DNA from: Rubrivivax benzoatilyticus JA2 = ATCC BAA-35
GTDB taxonomy: Bacteria > Pseudomonadota > Gammaproteobacteria > Burkholderiales > Burkholderiaceae_C
Reading direction: 5' to 3'
Assembly (NCBI RefSeq): GCF_000190375.1
Contig: NZ_AEWG01000076.1
Coordinates: 78,883 to 142,882, forward strand
DNA: 64,000 nucleotides
Shown: in pieces, positions 36,080 through 47,298 of the stretch
How the letters are laid out: the number at the start of each line of letters is the position of its first letter
Position numbering within the stretch: the stretch's first letter is position 1
Translations under genes and position numbers: made by a program
The notes under the pieces: generated by a model
Databases searched by the model: none
Told to the model about the DNA's origin: nothing
What the model saw: only the letters and a program-made list of their open reading frames with translations

Positions 36080-36760
36080 ATGAAATCATCGAAGAGCAAA
36101 CGCGTCAATCGAGCCTGGCTGCACGATCACCTGACCGATCCGTACGTGAAGGCAGCCCAGCGCGACGGCTATCGTTCGCGTGCCGCCTACAAGCTCAAGG
36201 AGATCGACGAGGCCCTCGGGCTGATCAAGCCCGGCCAGGTGGCCGTCGACCTGGGTGCCACGCCCGGCGCCTGGAGCCAGTACCTGCGCCGCCGCTTCGC
36301 ACCCGAAGGCGCCGCGGCGGGCGCGCTCGACGGCACGATCATCGCGCTGGACATCCTCGACTTCGAGCCGATCGAAGGCGTCACCTTCCTGCAGGGCGAC
36401 TTCCGCGAGGACGAGGTCGCCGCCCGCCTGGCCGCCGAGCTCGCCGGCCGTCCGGTCGACATCGTGGTCTCGGACATGGCGCCCAACCTGTCGGGCATTC
36501 CGGTGTCGGACGCGGCGCGCATCGCGCACCTGGTGGAACTGGCGGTCGAGTTCGCGCTCCAGCACCTCAAGCCCGAAGGGGCGCTGGTCTGCAAGGCCTT
36601 CCACGGCAGCGGCTACAGCCAGCTCGTCAAGCTCTTCAAGGACAGCTTTCGCGTCGTCAAGCCGATCAAGCCCAAGGCCTCGCGCGACAAGTCGGCCGAG
36701 ACCTTTCTGGTCGGCATCGGCCCCAAGAACGGCAAGGGCGTCGCCGACAGCGGAAAATGA
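36080..36760 (+). CDS. rlmE: 23S rRNA (uridine-2'-O)-methyltransferase RlmE (FtsJ)
   Basis: A 226-residue enzyme with the FtsJ hallmarks: [20 protein letters not shown], the SAM loop [32 protein letters not shown] and [15 protein letters not shown]. It methylates U2552 in the 23S A loop late in 50S assembly. The ATG at 36080 gives [17 protein letters not shown], the usual N-terminus. It precedes ftsH, the conserved ftsJ-ftsH order; a 140-nt gap may hold a separate ftsH promoter. Confidence 0.96.
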   Translation: MKSSKSKRVNRAWLHDHLTDPYVKAAQRDGYRSRAAYKLKEIDEALGLIKPGQVAVDLGATPGAWSQYLRRRFAPEGAAAGALDGTIIALDILDFEPIEGVTFLQGDFREDEVAARLAAELAGRPVDIVVSDMAPNLSGIPVSDAARIAHLVELAVEFALQHLKPEGALVCKAFHGSGYSQLVKLFKDSFRVVKPIKPKASRDKSAETFLVGIGPKNGKGVADSGK

Positions 36761-36900
36761 CGCTGTCCGGTGGTGTTTCACCCGGTTTTTCTCGTCCAGG
36801 CCCATACCCTTGTGTCGAATAGAATGATCCCCACCTACCGTGGAATTCGGTTGGCCCGCGTGGTGGCCTTCCGCGCCGTTGAACTGGAGAAGGAGCCGCG

Positions 36901-38805
<1,905 letters not shown>

Positions 38806-38821
38806 GCTCGCACGACGCCGG

Positions 38822-38853
38822 GAACGCGGGGCCTTCGGGCCCCGCGTTCGTTT
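38822..38853 (+). terminator. ftsH terminator
   Basis: A 12-bp perfect stem GAACGCGGGGCC / GGCCCCGCGTTC closed by a TTCG tetraloop and followed by GTTTCC. A strong intrinsic terminator 16 nt after the stop. Confidence 0.88.
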
Positions 38854-38872
38854 CCGCTGAGCGCCGGCATTC

Positions 38873-38973
38873 GGGGTCAGGTCTCACGAGACCTGACCCC
38901 AGCTGAAGAACGGGGTCAGGTCTCGTGAGACCTGACCCCTGAGTTCGGCCGAGACCTGACCCCTGAGTTCGGC
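38873..38973. repeat. GGGGTCAGGTCTC palindromic repeat cluster
   Basis: Two 28-nt palindromes, GGGGTCAGGTCTC-N2-GAGACCTGACCCC, lie at 38873-38900 (N2 = AC) and 38912-38939 (N2 = GT). A third, half copy follows at 38951-38963. The last two share a 23-nt direct repeat with period 24 (38927-38949 and 38951-38973). It resembles REP-like elements mobilised by RAYT/Y1 transposases. No transposase gene is nearby. Confidence 0.85.
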
Positions 38974-39040
38974 GGCCCGTCCCGCCTCCGCGCCACCAAG
39001 GCACACTGCCTCTCTCGACGACTCAACCGCTCCACCCAGG

Positions 39041-39898
39041 ATGTCCGCTTCCGCCACCGTCTGGCAGACCGCACGTTTCCGCATCGACCTGTCGCGCCCG
39101 CGCGTGATGGGCATCGTCAACGCCACGCCCGACTCGTTCTCCGATGGCGGGCGCTACCGTGACGCCGACGCGGCCCGGGCGCACTGCGACGCGCTGGTCG
39201 AGCAGGGCGTCGACATCCTGGACATCGGCGGCGAGTCCACCCGGCCCGGCTCGGTGGCGCCCGGCGTCGACGAGGAACTGGCGCGCGTGCTGCCCGTGGT
39301 GCGCCACGCCGTGACGCTGGGCGTTCCGGTCTCGGTCGACACGAGCAGCCCGGAGGTCATGCGCGCGGTGCTGGCGGCCGGGGCGGACATCGTCAACGAC
39401 GTGCGCTCGCTGCTGCGCCCCGGTGCCCTCGAGGCGGTGGCGGCGCACCCGACGGCCGGCGTCTGCGTCATGCACATGCGCGGCGAGCCGGCCACGATGC
39501 AGTCGCTGACCGACTACGACGACGTCGTCGCCGAGGTCGCCGGCTTCCTGCGCGAGCGGGCGGCCGCGCTGGAGGCCGCCGGCATCGCGCGCGAGCGCAT
39601 CGCCGCGGACCCCGGCGTCGGCTTCGCGAAGACCGCCGCGCACAACCTCGAGCTGCTGGCGCGCCAGCGCGAGCTGCTGGACCTGCAGATGCCGCTGCTG
39701 GTCGGCTGGTCGCGCAAGGGCACGCTCGGCCAGCTGACCGGCCGGCCGGCCGGCGAGCGCCTGGCGGCCAGCGTCGCCGCGGCGCTGATGGCCGTCGAGC
39801 GCGGGGCGCGCATCGTGCGCGTGCACGACGTCGGCGCCACCGTCGATGCGCTCAAGGTCTGGTCGGCGGTGGCCTGCTGCCGCCGCCCGGCCGCCTGA
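39041..39898 (+). CDS. folP: Dihydropteroate synthase
   Basis: A 285-residue FolP with both family signatures: [16 protein letters not shown] at the pterin end and [14 protein letters not shown] for the pyrophosphate site, then [13 protein letters not shown] and [18 protein letters not shown]. It joins hydroxymethyl-dihydropterin diphosphate to p-aminobenzoate in folate synthesis. It lies between ftsH and glmM, the standard ftsH-folP-glmM order. The start at 39041 comes soon after the repeat cluster; the SD is weak. Confidence 0.97.
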   Translation: MSASATVWQTARFRIDLSRPRVMGIVNATPDSFSDGGRYRDADAARAHCDALVEQGVDILDIGGESTRPGSVAPGVDEELARVLPVVRHAVTLGVPVSVDTSSPEVMRAVLAAGADIVNDVRSLLRPGALEAVAAHPTAGVCVMHMRGEPATMQSLTDYDDVVAEVAGFLRERAAALEAAGIARERIAADPGVGFAKTAAHNLELLARQRELLDLQMPLLVGWSRKGTLGQLTGRPAGERLAASVAAALMAVERGARIVRVHDVGATVDALKVWSAVACCRRPAA

Positions 39899-39960
39899 GC
39901 CGGCTCAAATCCACGCTTGCGGGGGCGCCGGGCGCCGCCGCCAACCGCGACAATCACCCC

Positions 39961-41295
39961 ATGAGCAGAACCTATTTCGGCACCGACGGCATCCGCGGCA
40001 CCGTCGGCCGCGCCCCGATCACGCCGGACTTCATGCTGCGCCTGGGCCACGCGGTCGGCCGCGTGTTGCGCCGCAGCAGCGCACGCCCGACGGTGCTCGT
40101 CGGCAAGGACACCCGCATCTCGGGCTACATGATCGAGTCGGCGCTGGAAGCCGGCTTTGCCTCGGCCGGTGTCGACGTGCTGCTGAGCGGCCCGCTGCCG
40201 ACCCCCGGCGTCGCCTACCTGACGCGCGCGCTGCGGCTGGATCTGGGCGTCGTCATCAGCGCCTCGCACAACCCGTTCGCCGACAACGGCGTCAAGTTCT
40301 TCTCCGCCGCCGGCGAGAAGCTGCCCGACGAGTGGGAACGCGAGGTCGAGGCCGCGCTGCAGGAGCCGGCGCAGTGGGTCGACTCCGCCGGTCTGGGCAA
40401 GGCGCGCCGCCTCGCCGACGCCAGCGGCCGCTACATCGAGTTCTGCAAGAGCACCGTGCCGCACAGCCTGTCGCTGCGCGGGCTGAAGATCGTCGTCGAC
40501 GCCGCGCACGGCGCCGCCTACCACGTCGCCCCCGACGTCTTCCACGAGCTCGGCGCCACGGTCGTGAAGATCGGTTGCGAGCCCGACGGCCTGAACATCA
40601 ACGCCGGCGTCGGCGCGACCTCGCCGAAGGCGCTGGTGGCGGCCGTCGCCGAGCACTGCGCCGACTACGGCGTGGCGCTGGACGGCGACGCCGACCGGCT
40701 GCTGATGGTCGACGCCCAGGGCCGGCTCTACAACGGCGACGAACTGCTGTACGTGCTGGCCCACGACCGCCTGACGCAGGGCCAGGTGGTGCCGGGCGTC
40801 GTCGGCACGCTGATGACCAACATCGCCGTCGAGCAGGCGCTGCAGCGCCGCGGCGTGCCGATGGTGCGCGCCAAGGTCGGCGACCGCTACGTGCTCGAGG
40901 AACTGGCCGCGCGCGGCTGGCAGCTCGGCGGCGAAGGCTCCGGCCATCTGCTGGCGCTGGACCGCCACACCACCGGTGACGGCATCGTCAGCGCGCTGCA
41001 GGTGCTGCAGGCGGTGCGTCGCGCCGGCCGGCCGCTGGCCGCGCTGCTCGAAGGCGTGGACCTGTTCCCGCAGACGCTGCTCAACGTCCGCCTGCCCGAG
41101 GGCAGCGACTGGACGCGCAACGCCGCGCTGCAGGACGTGCGCGAGACCGTCGAGCGTGAACTCGGCGACGGTGGCCGGGTGCTGATCCGCGCCTCGGGCA
41201 CCGAGCCGGTGCTGCGTGTGATGGTCGAGGCGCGCGACGGCGAACTGGGCCGCCGCTGCGCCGAGCGCCTGGCCGCGGCCGCCGTGCGCGGCTGA
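39961..41295 (+). CDS. glmM: Phosphoglucosamine mutase
   Basis: A 444-residue alpha-D-phosphohexomutase. The N-terminus is [17 protein letters not shown], the phosphoserine loop is [13 protein letters not shown] (Ser102), the metal loop is [12 protein letters not shown], and the sugar and phosphate loops are [12 protein letters not shown] and [15 protein letters not shown]. It converts glucosamine-6-phosphate to glucosamine-1-phosphate for peptidoglycan and LPS. It ends at a good terminator. Confidence 0.97.
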   Translation: MSRTYFGTDGIRGTVGRAPITPDFMLRLGHAVGRVLRRSSARPTVLVGKDTRISGYMIESALEAGFASAGVDVLLSGPLPTPGVAYLTRALRLDLGVVISASHNPFADNGVKFFSAAGEKLPDEWEREVEAALQEPAQWVDSAGLGKARRLADASGRYIEFCKSTVPHSLSLRGLKIVVDAAHGAAYHVAPDVFHELGATVVKIGCEPDGLNINAGVGATSPKALVAAVAEHCADYGVALDGDADRLLMVDAQGRLYNGDELLYVLAHDRLTQGQVVPGVVGTLMTNIAVEQALQRRGVPMVRAKVGDRYVLEELAARGWQLGGEGSGHLLALDRHTTGDGIVSALQVLQAVRRAGRPLAALLEGVDLFPQTLLNVRLPEGSDWTRNAALQDVRETVERELGDGGRVLIRASGTEPVLRVMVEARDGELGRRCAERLAAAAVRG

Positions 41296-41347
41296 ACGCA
41301 CGACGAGCCGCGGGCCGGGAGGCCGGGCGGCTCGTCATCGTGCGACA

Positions 41348-41370
41348 GGGCCGCCTCGGGCGGCCCTTTT
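41348..41370 (+). terminator. glmM terminator
   Basis: Stem GGGCCGCC / GGCGGCCC with a TCG loop followed directly by TTTT. A second inverted repeat (GCACGACGAGCCG near 41297 with CGGCTCGTCATCGTGC ending at 41344) lies just before it. Confidence 0.85.
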
Positions 41371-41373
41371 CAA

Positions 41374-41865
41374 TCACTTCTTCGGCGGCATCAGCACGCG
41401 GTCGACGACGTGGATCACGCCGTTGGTCGCCGGCACGTCGGCCTTCTGCACCAGCGCCTCGTCGACGGTGACGAAGTCGCCGGCGTGCGAGACGGCGACC
41501 TTGGCGCCCTGCAGCGTCGCGACCTGGCCGTCCTTGACCTCGGCGGCCGTCACCTTGCCCGGCAGCACGTGGTAGCCGAGCACCGACTTCAGCAGTTCCT
41601 TGTTCGTCGACAGCTCGGCCATGGTCTTGGCCGGGACGGCCTTGAAGGCCTCGTCGCTGGGCGCGAAGACGGTGTACGGGCCGGCGCCGCGCAGCGTGTC
41701 GGCGAGGCCGGCTTCCTGGATCAGGCGGTTCAGCGTCGACAGCTCGGGCGTGCGCGCCGCGGTGTCGGCGATCGTCGTCGGCGCCGGCGTGGTGGCGCAA
41801 CCGGCGAGCCAGGCCGAGGCGGTCAGCGCCAGGGCGCCGAGAAAGAGGCGGGGAGTGCGGGTCAT
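41374..41865 (-). CDS. Fasciclin (FAS1)-domain lipoprotein
   Basis: A 163-residue exported protein. The signal segment ends in the lipobox WLAGC (Cys23) and is followed by one FAS1 domain: TLNRLIQEAGLADTLRGAGP, YTVFAPSDEAFKAVP, LLKSVLGYHVLPGKV and NGVIHVVDRVLMPPK. FAS1 domains mediate adhesion or small-ligand binding; in this case the role is unknown. The ATG at 41865 has GGAGA upstream; an earlier start at 41904 lacks one. The upstream region carries three TCAC repeats at 11-bp steps facing this gene, as in a Pho box, so phosphate control is possible. Confidence 0.88.
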   Translation of the reverse strand: MTRTPRLFLGALALTASAWLAGCATTPAPTTIADTAARTPELSTLNRLIQEAGLADTLRGAGPYTVFAPSDEAFKAVPAKTMAELSTNKELLKSVLGYHVLPGKVTAAEVKDGQVATLQGAKVAVSHAGDFVTVDEALVQKADVPATNGVIHVVDRVLMPPKK

Positions 41866-41919
41866 CGAAAGGTCTCCGGTCTGAAGGGAAATCGTCCGGC
41901 GCAAGGCTAGGCGGCGTTC

Positions 41920-41947
41920 GTGACGTTCCCGTGACCTCCGCGTGACG
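41920..41947 (-). promoter_or_regulatory. Pho-box-like triple repeat facing the fasciclin gene
   Basis: GTGACG, GTGACC and GTGACG begin at 41920, 41931 and 41942, exactly 11 bp apart. Read on the minus strand they are CGTCAC, GGTCAC and CGTCAC, similar to the TGTCA half-site and the 11-bp period of PhoB boxes. A further CTGTCAT is found at 41965-41959 on the same strand, out of phase. Confidence 0.5.
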
Positions 41948-41978
41948 GGATCGCGTCGATGACAGTCCTTTCGGCAGG

Positions 41979-41995
41979 TGTCACAGCGCCGTCAC
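41979..41995 (+). promoter_or_regulatory. Putative Pho box for pstS
   Basis: TGTCAC at 41979-41984 and CGTCAC at 41990-41995 form a direct repeat with an 11-bp period, the layout of a PhoB binding site. It lies 65 nt before the pstS ATG, with a TCTAGAGT that could act as -10 shortly after. Confidence 0.6.
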
Positions 41996-42059
41996 GAAGC
42001 CTTTCTAGAGTCCAGCCCGAACGTCAGGACCTCACCCCACCCTCCACAAGGTGCAATCG

Positions 42060-43100
42060 ATGACTCTGAATCTGTCCCGCGGTATCGCGCTGGCCGCCAC
42101 GATGGCGCTCGGCACCTCCTTCGCCTGGGCCCAGGACGTGACCGGCGCCGGCGCCTCGTTCCCCGCCCCGATCTACGCCAAGTGGGCCGACGCCTACAAC
42201 AAGGCCACCGGCGTGCGCATCAACTACCAGTCGGTGGGCTCGGGTGCCGGCATGCGCCAGATCCGCGGCAAGACCGTCGACTTCGGCGCCAGCGACGCAC
42301 CGCTGGCCGACGCCGAGCTCGCCAAGGACGGCCTGATCCAGTTCCCGACGGTGATCGGCGGCGTCGTGCCGGTGGTCAACGTCGCCGGCATCAAGCCGGG
42401 CCAGCTCAAGCTCACCGGCCAGGTGCTGGGCGACATCTACCTGGGCAAGGTCCAGAAGTGGAACGACCCGGCGATCGCCGCGCTGAACCCGGGCGTGTCG
42501 CTGCCCGACACCAAGATCGCCCCGGTGCGCCGCGCCGACGGCTCCGGCACCAGCTTCCTGTTCACCAACTACCTGTCGAAGGTGAACGCCGAGTGGAAGG
42601 CCAAGGTCGGCGAAGGCACGGCCGTGAACTGGCCGACCGGCGCCGGCGGCAAGGGCAACGAAGGCGTCTCGGCCTTCGTGCAGCGCCTGCCGAACTCGAT
42701 CGGCTACGTCGAATACGCCTACGCCAAGCAGAACAAGATGGCGCACGTGCTGCTGAAGAACCAGGCCGGCAGCTTCGTCGCCCCGGACGACACCGCCTTC
42801 AAGGCCGCCGCCGCCGGTGCCGACTGGGCCAAGAGCTTCTATCAGGTGCTGACCGAGCAGCCCGGCAAGGACAGCTGGCCGATCACCGGCGCGACCTTCA
42901 TCATGATGCACAAGGCGCAGGACAAGCCGGCCAGCGCGGCGGCCTCGCTGAAGTTCTTCGACTGGGCCTACACCAACGGCGACAAGATGGCCGAGGAACT
43001 CGACTACGTGCCGCTGCCGGCCTCGGTCAAGGACCTGATCCGCAAGCAGTGGGCGGCCGAGCTGAAGGACGGCGCCGGCAAGGCGATCGCCTTCAAGTAA
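42060..43100 (+). CDS. pstS: Phosphate ABC transporter substrate-binding protein PstS
   Basis: A 346-residue periplasmic protein. The signal peptide (residues 1 to about 25) ends AWAQ before [17 protein letters not shown], the phosphate-loop signature. Other ligand loops are [20 protein letters not shown] and [18 protein letters not shown]. It captures phosphate for PstCAB. I prefer the ATG at 42060 over a GTG three codons earlier. It is the first gene of pstSCAB-phoU-phoBR. Confidence 0.97.
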   Translation: MTLNLSRGIALAATMALGTSFAWAQDVTGAGASFPAPIYAKWADAYNKATGVRINYQSVGSGAGMRQIRGKTVDFGASDAPLADAELAKDGLIQFPTVIGGVVPVVNVAGIKPGQLKLTGQVLGDIYLGKVQKWNDPAIAALNPGVSLPDTKIAPVRRADGSGTSFLFTNYLSKVNAEWKAKVGEGTAVNWPTGAGGKGNEGVSAFVQRLPNSIGYVEYAYAKQNKMAHVLLKNQAGSFVAPDDTAFKAAAAGADWAKSFYQVLTEQPGKDSWPITGATFIMMHKAQDKPASAAASLKFFDWAYTNGDKMAEELDYVPLPASVKDLIRKQWAAELKDGAGKAIAFK

Positions 43101-43143
43101 TCGCCTGTCCGATCGTCACGTCACCAGGGAACCGGAGCTCCTC

Positions 43144-44166
43144 TTGGCCGCTACACTCCCCGCGACTCCCTACGAGCAGGATCGCGACATGGCACGAGCG
43201 GCCCCGAAGGGCCAGCCGCCGCGCAAGCGGCGGGACGGTCCCTGGGCCGACGCGCTGTTCTCGGCGCTGGCCCATGGCGCCGCGCTTCTCACGCTGGCGC
43301 TGCTGGCCGGCATCATCATCTCGCTGCTGATCGGCGCTGCGCCGGCGATCCAGGAGTTCGGCCTGGGTTTCCTCTGGTCCAAGGACTGGGACCCGGTGCA
43401 GCAGAAGTTCGGCGGCCTGGTGATGATCTACGGCACGATCGCCACCTCGCTGATCGCGCTGCTGATCGCGGTGCCGGTGAGCTTCGGCATCGCGCTGTTC
43501 CTCACCGAGCTGGCGCCCAAGTGGCTGAAGCGGCCGCTGGGCACGGCCATCGAGCTGCTCGCCGCGGTGCCGTCGATCGTCTACGGCATGTGGGGTCTGC
43601 TGGTCTTCGGGCCGATCCTGGCCACCTACGTCCAGGGCCCGCTGCAGTCGCTCTTCGGCGAGGTGCCGGTGCTCGGCGCGCTGTTCAGCGGCCCGCCGGT
43701 GGGCATCGGCATCCTGTCGGCGGGGATCATCCTCGCGATCATGGTGATCCCGTTCATCGCCGCGACGATGCGCGACGTCTTCGACGTCACGCCGCCGCTG
43801 CTCAAGGAATCGGCTTACGGCCTGGGCGCGACGACCTGGGAGGTCGTCTGGAAGGTCGTGCTGCCCTACACCAAGACCGGCGTCGTCGGCGGCATCATGC
43901 TCGGCCTGGGCCGCGCGCTCGGCGAGACGATGGCCGTCACCTTCGTCATCGGCAACTTCAACCAGCTCGACTCGCTGTCGCTGTTCGAGGCCGCCAACAG
44001 CATCACCTCGGCGCTGGCCAACGAGTTCGCCGAAGCCGAGGCCGGCCTGCACCAGGCCTCGCTGATCTACCTGGGCCTCGTGCTGTTCCTCATCACCTTC
44101 GTCGTCCTGGCCTTCTCGCGCCTGCTGCTGGTGCGGCTGCGCAAGGGTGAAGGGAGCCGTTCATGA
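43144..44166 (+). CDS. pstC: Phosphate ABC transporter permease PstC
   Basis: A permease of 340 residues with six hydrophobic segments and the coupling loop region [21 protein letters not shown] basic N-terminal tail ([15 protein letters not shown]) precedes the first helix. The start is uncertain: TTG 43144 has GGAG 7-8 nt upstream, while the ATG at 43189 would shorten the tail by 15 residues. Its stop overlaps the pstA ATG as ATGA. Confidence 0.94.
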   Translation: MAATLPATPYEQDRDMARAAPKGQPPRKRRDGPWADALFSALAHGAALLTLALLAGIIISLLIGAAPAIQEFGLGFLWSKDWDPVQQKFGGLVMIYGTIATSLIALLIAVPVSFGIALFLTELAPKWLKRPLGTAIELLAAVPSIVYGMWGLLVFGPILATYVQGPLQSLFGEVPVLGALFSGPPVGIGILSAGIILAIMVIPFIAATMRDVFDVTPPLLKESAYGLGATTWEVVWKVVLPYTKTGVVGGIMLGLGRALGETMAVTFVIGNFNQLDSLSLFEAANSITSALANEFAEAEAGLHQASLIYLGLVLFLITFVVLAFSRLLLVRLRKGEGSRS

Positions 44167-45032
44167 GCCTCGCCGACTCCTTCGGCGCCGGCCGCCTGGC
44201 CATGCACGCGCGGCGCAAGCGCGTCAACGTCATCGCGCTGACGCTGGCGCTGGCGGCGATGGCCTTCGGCGTCTTCTGGCTGGTCTGGATCCTCGTCGAG
44301 ACCGTGCGCCTGGGCTATGCCGGGCTGACGCTGCAGGTCTTCACCGTCTCGACGCCGCCGCCGCTGGCCGAGACCGGCGGCCTGGCCAACGCCATCGTGG
44401 GCTCGCTGGTCATGGTCGGTCTGGCGACGCTGCTGGGCACGCCGATCGGCGTGCTCTGCGGCATCTACCTCTCCGAGTACGGCCAGCGCACCTGGCTGGG
44501 CCGCACCACCGAGTTCATCAACGACATCCTGCTGTCCGCGCCGTCGATCGTCATCGGCCTGTTCGTCTACTCGGCGGTGGTGGCGCACACCCGCAGCTTC
44601 TCGGCCTTCGCCGGCGTGCTGGCGCTGGCGCTGATCGTCATCCCGGTCGTCGTGCGCACGACGGCGACCATGCTCGGCCTGATCCCGAACTCGCTGCGCG
44701 AAGCCGCCTACGCGCTGGGCACGCCGAAGTGGAAGGTCATCGCCTCGGTGACGCTGAAGGCCTCGCTGGCCGGCGTCGTCACCGGCGTGCTGCTGGCGCT
44801 GGCGCGCATCTCCGGCGAGACCGCACCGCTGCTGTTCACCGCGCTGTCCAACCAGTTCTTCACGCTGGACGTCAGCCAGCCGATGGCCAGTCTGCCGGTG
44901 ACGATCTTCAAGTTCGCGATGAGCCCCTACGAGAACTGGCAGAAGCTCGCGTGGGCCGGCGTCTTCCTCATCACGCTGGGCGTGCTCGGGCTGAACATCC
45001 TCGCCCGCGTGCTGTTCCGCAACAAGCAATAA
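44163..45032 (+). CDS. pstA: Phosphate ABC transporter permease PstA
   Basis: The 289-residue partner of PstC has six hydrophobic segments, [18 protein letters not shown], and the EAA-like loop [19 protein letters not shown] that contacts PstB. The C-terminal region [16 protein letters not shown] is characteristic. The overlap with pstC (4 nt) points to coupled translation. Confidence 0.95.
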   Translation: MSLADSFGAGRLAMHARRKRVNVIALTLALAAMAFGVFWLVWILVETVRLGYAGLTLQVFTVSTPPPLAETGGLANAIVGSLVMVGLATLLGTPIGVLCGIYLSEYGQRTWLGRTTEFINDILLSAPSIVIGLFVYSAVVAHTRSFSAFAGVLALALIVIPVVVRTTATMLGLIPNSLREAAYALGTPKWKVIASVTLKASLAGVVTGVLLALARISGETAPLLFTALSNQFFTLDVSQPMASLPVTIFKFAMSPYENWQKLAWAGVFLITLGVLGLNILARVLFRNKQ

Positions 45033-45043
45033 GGCTCTCCGCG

Positions 45044-45829
45044 ATGGACCGACCCGTCGACCTGCCGACCACCGAGAAGGTCAAGATCTCGGTGCGCGAC
45101 CTGAACTTCTATTACGGCAACTTCCATGCGTTGAAGCGCATCAACCTCGACATCCCCGAGCGCAAGGTCACGGCCTTCATCGGCCCGTCGGGCTGCGGCA
45201 AGAGCACGCTGCTGCGCACCTTCAACCGCATGTTCGAGCTCTACCCGGAGCAGCGCGCCGAGGGCGAGATCCTGCTCGACGGCGAGAACATCCTCGGCAG
45301 CAAGACCGACGTCTCGCTGATCCGCGCCAAGGTCGGCATGGTGTTCCAGAAGCCGACGCCGTTCCCGATGTCGATCTACGACAACATCGCCTTCGGCGTG
45401 CGGCTGTTCGAGTCGCTGCCGCGCGTCGAGATGGACGAGCGTGTCGAGTGGGCGCTGAAGAAGGCGGCGCTGTGGAACGAGGTCAAGGACAAGCTCGGCC
45501 AGAGCGGCGCCGGCCTCTCGGGCGGCCAGCAGCAGCGCCTGTGCATCGCGCGCGGCATCGCCATCAAGCCCGAGGTGCTGCTGCTCGACGAACCCTGCTC
45601 GGCGCTGGACCCGATCTCCACCGGCAAGATCGAGGAGCTGATCCACGAGCTCAAGGCCGACTACACGGTGATGATCGTCACCCACAACATGCAGCAGGCG
45701 GCGCGCTGCTCCGACTACACCGCCTACATGTACCTCGGCGACCTGGTCGAGTTCGGCGCCACGACCGACATCTTCATGAAGCCGAAGAAGAAGGACACCG
45801 AGGACTACATCACCGGCCGCTTCGGTTGA
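45044..45829 (+). CDS. pstB: Phosphate ABC transporter ATP-binding protein PstB
   Basis: A 261-residue ABC ATPase. It shows [16 protein letters not shown] at the A loop, Walker [10 protein letters not shown], the Q loop [20 protein letters not shown], the signature LSGGQQQR and Walker [16 protein letters not shown]. It drives phosphate import. The start at 45044 gives [15 protein letters not shown]. It is 11 nt downstream of pstA. Confidence 0.98.
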   Translation: MDRPVDLPTTEKVKISVRDLNFYYGNFHALKRINLDIPERKVTAFIGPSGCGKSTLLRTFNRMFELYPEQRAEGEILLDGENILGSKTDVSLIRAKVGMVFQKPTPFPMSIYDNIAFGVRLFESLPRVEMDERVEWALKKAALWNEVKDKLGQSGAGLSGGQQQRLCIARGIAIKPEVLLLDEPCSALDPISTGKIEELIHELKADYTVMIVTHNMQQAARCSDYTAYMYLGDLVEFGATTDIFMKPKKKDTEDYITGRFG

Positions 45830-45854
45830 TGCCCCCCGCGTCGAGGACCCGACC

Positions 45855-46562
45855 ATGACCGACAAACACCTTTCGACGCAATTCGACGCCGAGCTCAGCG
45901 GCATCTCCAACCGCGTGCTGGAGATGGGCGGCCTCGTCGAGGCCCAGGTCGCGCAGGCGATCTACGCGCTGACGCAGTTCAGCGGCGAGACCGCCTCGCA
46001 GGTGCTGCAGCAGGAGGAGCGGGTCAACCAGTTCGAGGTCGAGATCGACCGCGACCTGTCGGCGATCATCGCCCGCCGCCAGCCGACCGCGCGCGACCTG
46101 CGCCTGCTGATCGCCGTCAGCCGCACGATCGGCAACCTCGAGCGTGTCGGCGACGAGGCCGCGCGCATCGCGCGCACCGTGCAGCGCCTGATCAACACCG
46201 GCGTCTCCAGCCGGCTGCGCCTGCCGGTGGCCGACCTGGACTTCGAGGCCAACCTGGCGCTCGCCCAGCTGCGCAAGGCCCTCGACGCCTTTGCCCGCCT
46301 GGACACCGCGCGTGCGCTCGAGGTACTCAAGCAGGACGACCAGATCGACCAGGAGTTCGACGGCCTGCTGCGCAAGCTGATCACCTACATGATGGAAGAC
46401 CCGCGCACGATCTCCTCGAGCATCGACCTGGTCTTCGTCGCCAAGGCCATCGAGCGGGTGGGCGACCACGCCAAGAACCTCGCCGAAGCCATCATCTACG
46501 TCGTCAAGGGCACGGACGTGCGGCACGCCTCGGTCGAGGCGGTCGAGAACGTCGTGCGCTGA
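45855..46562 (+). CDS. phoU: Phosphate signalling protein PhoU
   Basis: The 235-residue product is all-helical with two PhoU repeats. Each repeat carries the metal-binding EXXXD-type motif, seen as EVEIDRDLSAIIARRQPTAR and in the second half as DDQIDQEFDGLLRKLI; IGNLERVGDEAARIA and AKAIERVGDHAKNLAEAIIY are matching conserved stretches. It links PstB activity to PhoR and keeps the Pho regulon off when phosphate is plentiful. Confidence 0.97.
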   Translation: MTDKHLSTQFDAELSGISNRVLEMGGLVEAQVAQAIYALTQFSGETASQVLQQEERVNQFEVEIDRDLSAIIARRQPTARDLRLLIAVSRTIGNLERVGDEAARIARTVQRLINTGVSSRLRLPVADLDFEANLALAQLRKALDAFARLDTARALEVLKQDDQIDQEFDGLLRKLITYMMEDPRTISSSIDLVFVAKAIERVGDHAKNLAEAIIYVVKGTDVRHASVEAVENVVR

Positions 46563-46578
46563 GGCACAAGGAGGCACG

Positions 46579-47292
46579 ATGAGCCACGTTCTCGTCGTCG
46601 AAGACGAATCGGCGATCGCCGAACTCATCTCGATCAACCTGCGCCACGCCGGCTACGAGGTCACGGTCGCCGCCACGGCCGACCAGGCCCAGGCCGCCGT
46701 CGACCGCGTGCTGCCCGACCTGGTGCTCGTCGACTGGATGCTGCCCGGCCAGAGCGGGCTGCAGCTGGCGCGCCGCTGGCGTGCCGAGACGCGCACGCGC
46801 GAGATCCCGATCATCATGCTGACGGCGCGCAACGAGGAGGCCGACAAGATCGCCGGCCTCGACGCCGGCGCCGACGACTACCTGACCAAGCCGTTCTCGC
46901 CGAAGGAGCTGCTGGCGCGCATGCGTGCCGTGCTGCGGCGCAAGGCGCCCGAGGCGCTGGACAGCCCGGTCGAGGTCGCCGGCCTGCGCCTGGACCCGGC
47001 CACGCGCCGCGTCACGCGCCGCGTCGACGGCGAGCTGCGCGAGGTCAAGATGGGCCCGACCGAGTTCCGCCTGCTGCACTTCCTGATGACGCACCCCGAG
47101 CGTGTGCACAGCCGCGCGCAGCTGCTCGACCGCGTCTGGGGCGACCACGTGTTCATCGAGGAGCGCACGGTCGACGTGCACGTCAAGCGCCTGCGCGAGG
47201 CGCTGGCGCCGGCGCAGTGTTCGGCGCTGATCGAGACCGTGCGTGGTGCGGGCTACCGCATGACGCAGCAGCTGGGCAGCGTCGCCGCCTGA
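46579..47292 (+). CDS. phoB: Phosphate regulon response regulator PhoB
   Basis: A 237-residue OmpR/PhoB-family regulator: receiver domain with Asp52 (DLVLVDWMLPGQSG), the conserved Lys in DDYLTKPFSPKELLAR, and a winged-helix domain with LREVKMGPTEFRLLHFLMTH and EERTVDVHVKRLREAL. An AGGAGG lies 8 nt before the ATG. It should bind the Pho-box repeats at 41920-41995. Confidence 0.97.
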   Translation: MSHVLVVEDESAIAELISINLRHAGYEVTVAATADQAQAAVDRVLPDLVLVDWMLPGQSGLQLARRWRAETRTREIPIIMLTARNEEADKIAGLDAGADDYLTKPFSPKELLARMRAVLRRKAPEALDSPVEVAGLRLDPATRRVTRRVDGELREVKMGPTEFRLLHFLMTHPERVHSRAQLLDRVWGDHVFIEERTVDVHVKRLREALAPAQCSALIETVRGAGYRMTQQLGSVAA

Positions 47293-47298
47293 TCCCTC

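Noticed and set aside
36761..36900. A heat-shock (sigma-32) promoter before ftsH
   Set aside because: CCCATA could be a -10, but no convincing CTTGAA-like -35 at the right distance was found.
38873..38973. A short CRISPR array
   Set aside because: Units are palindromic, differ in spacing, lack unique spacers of constant length, and no cas gene is near.
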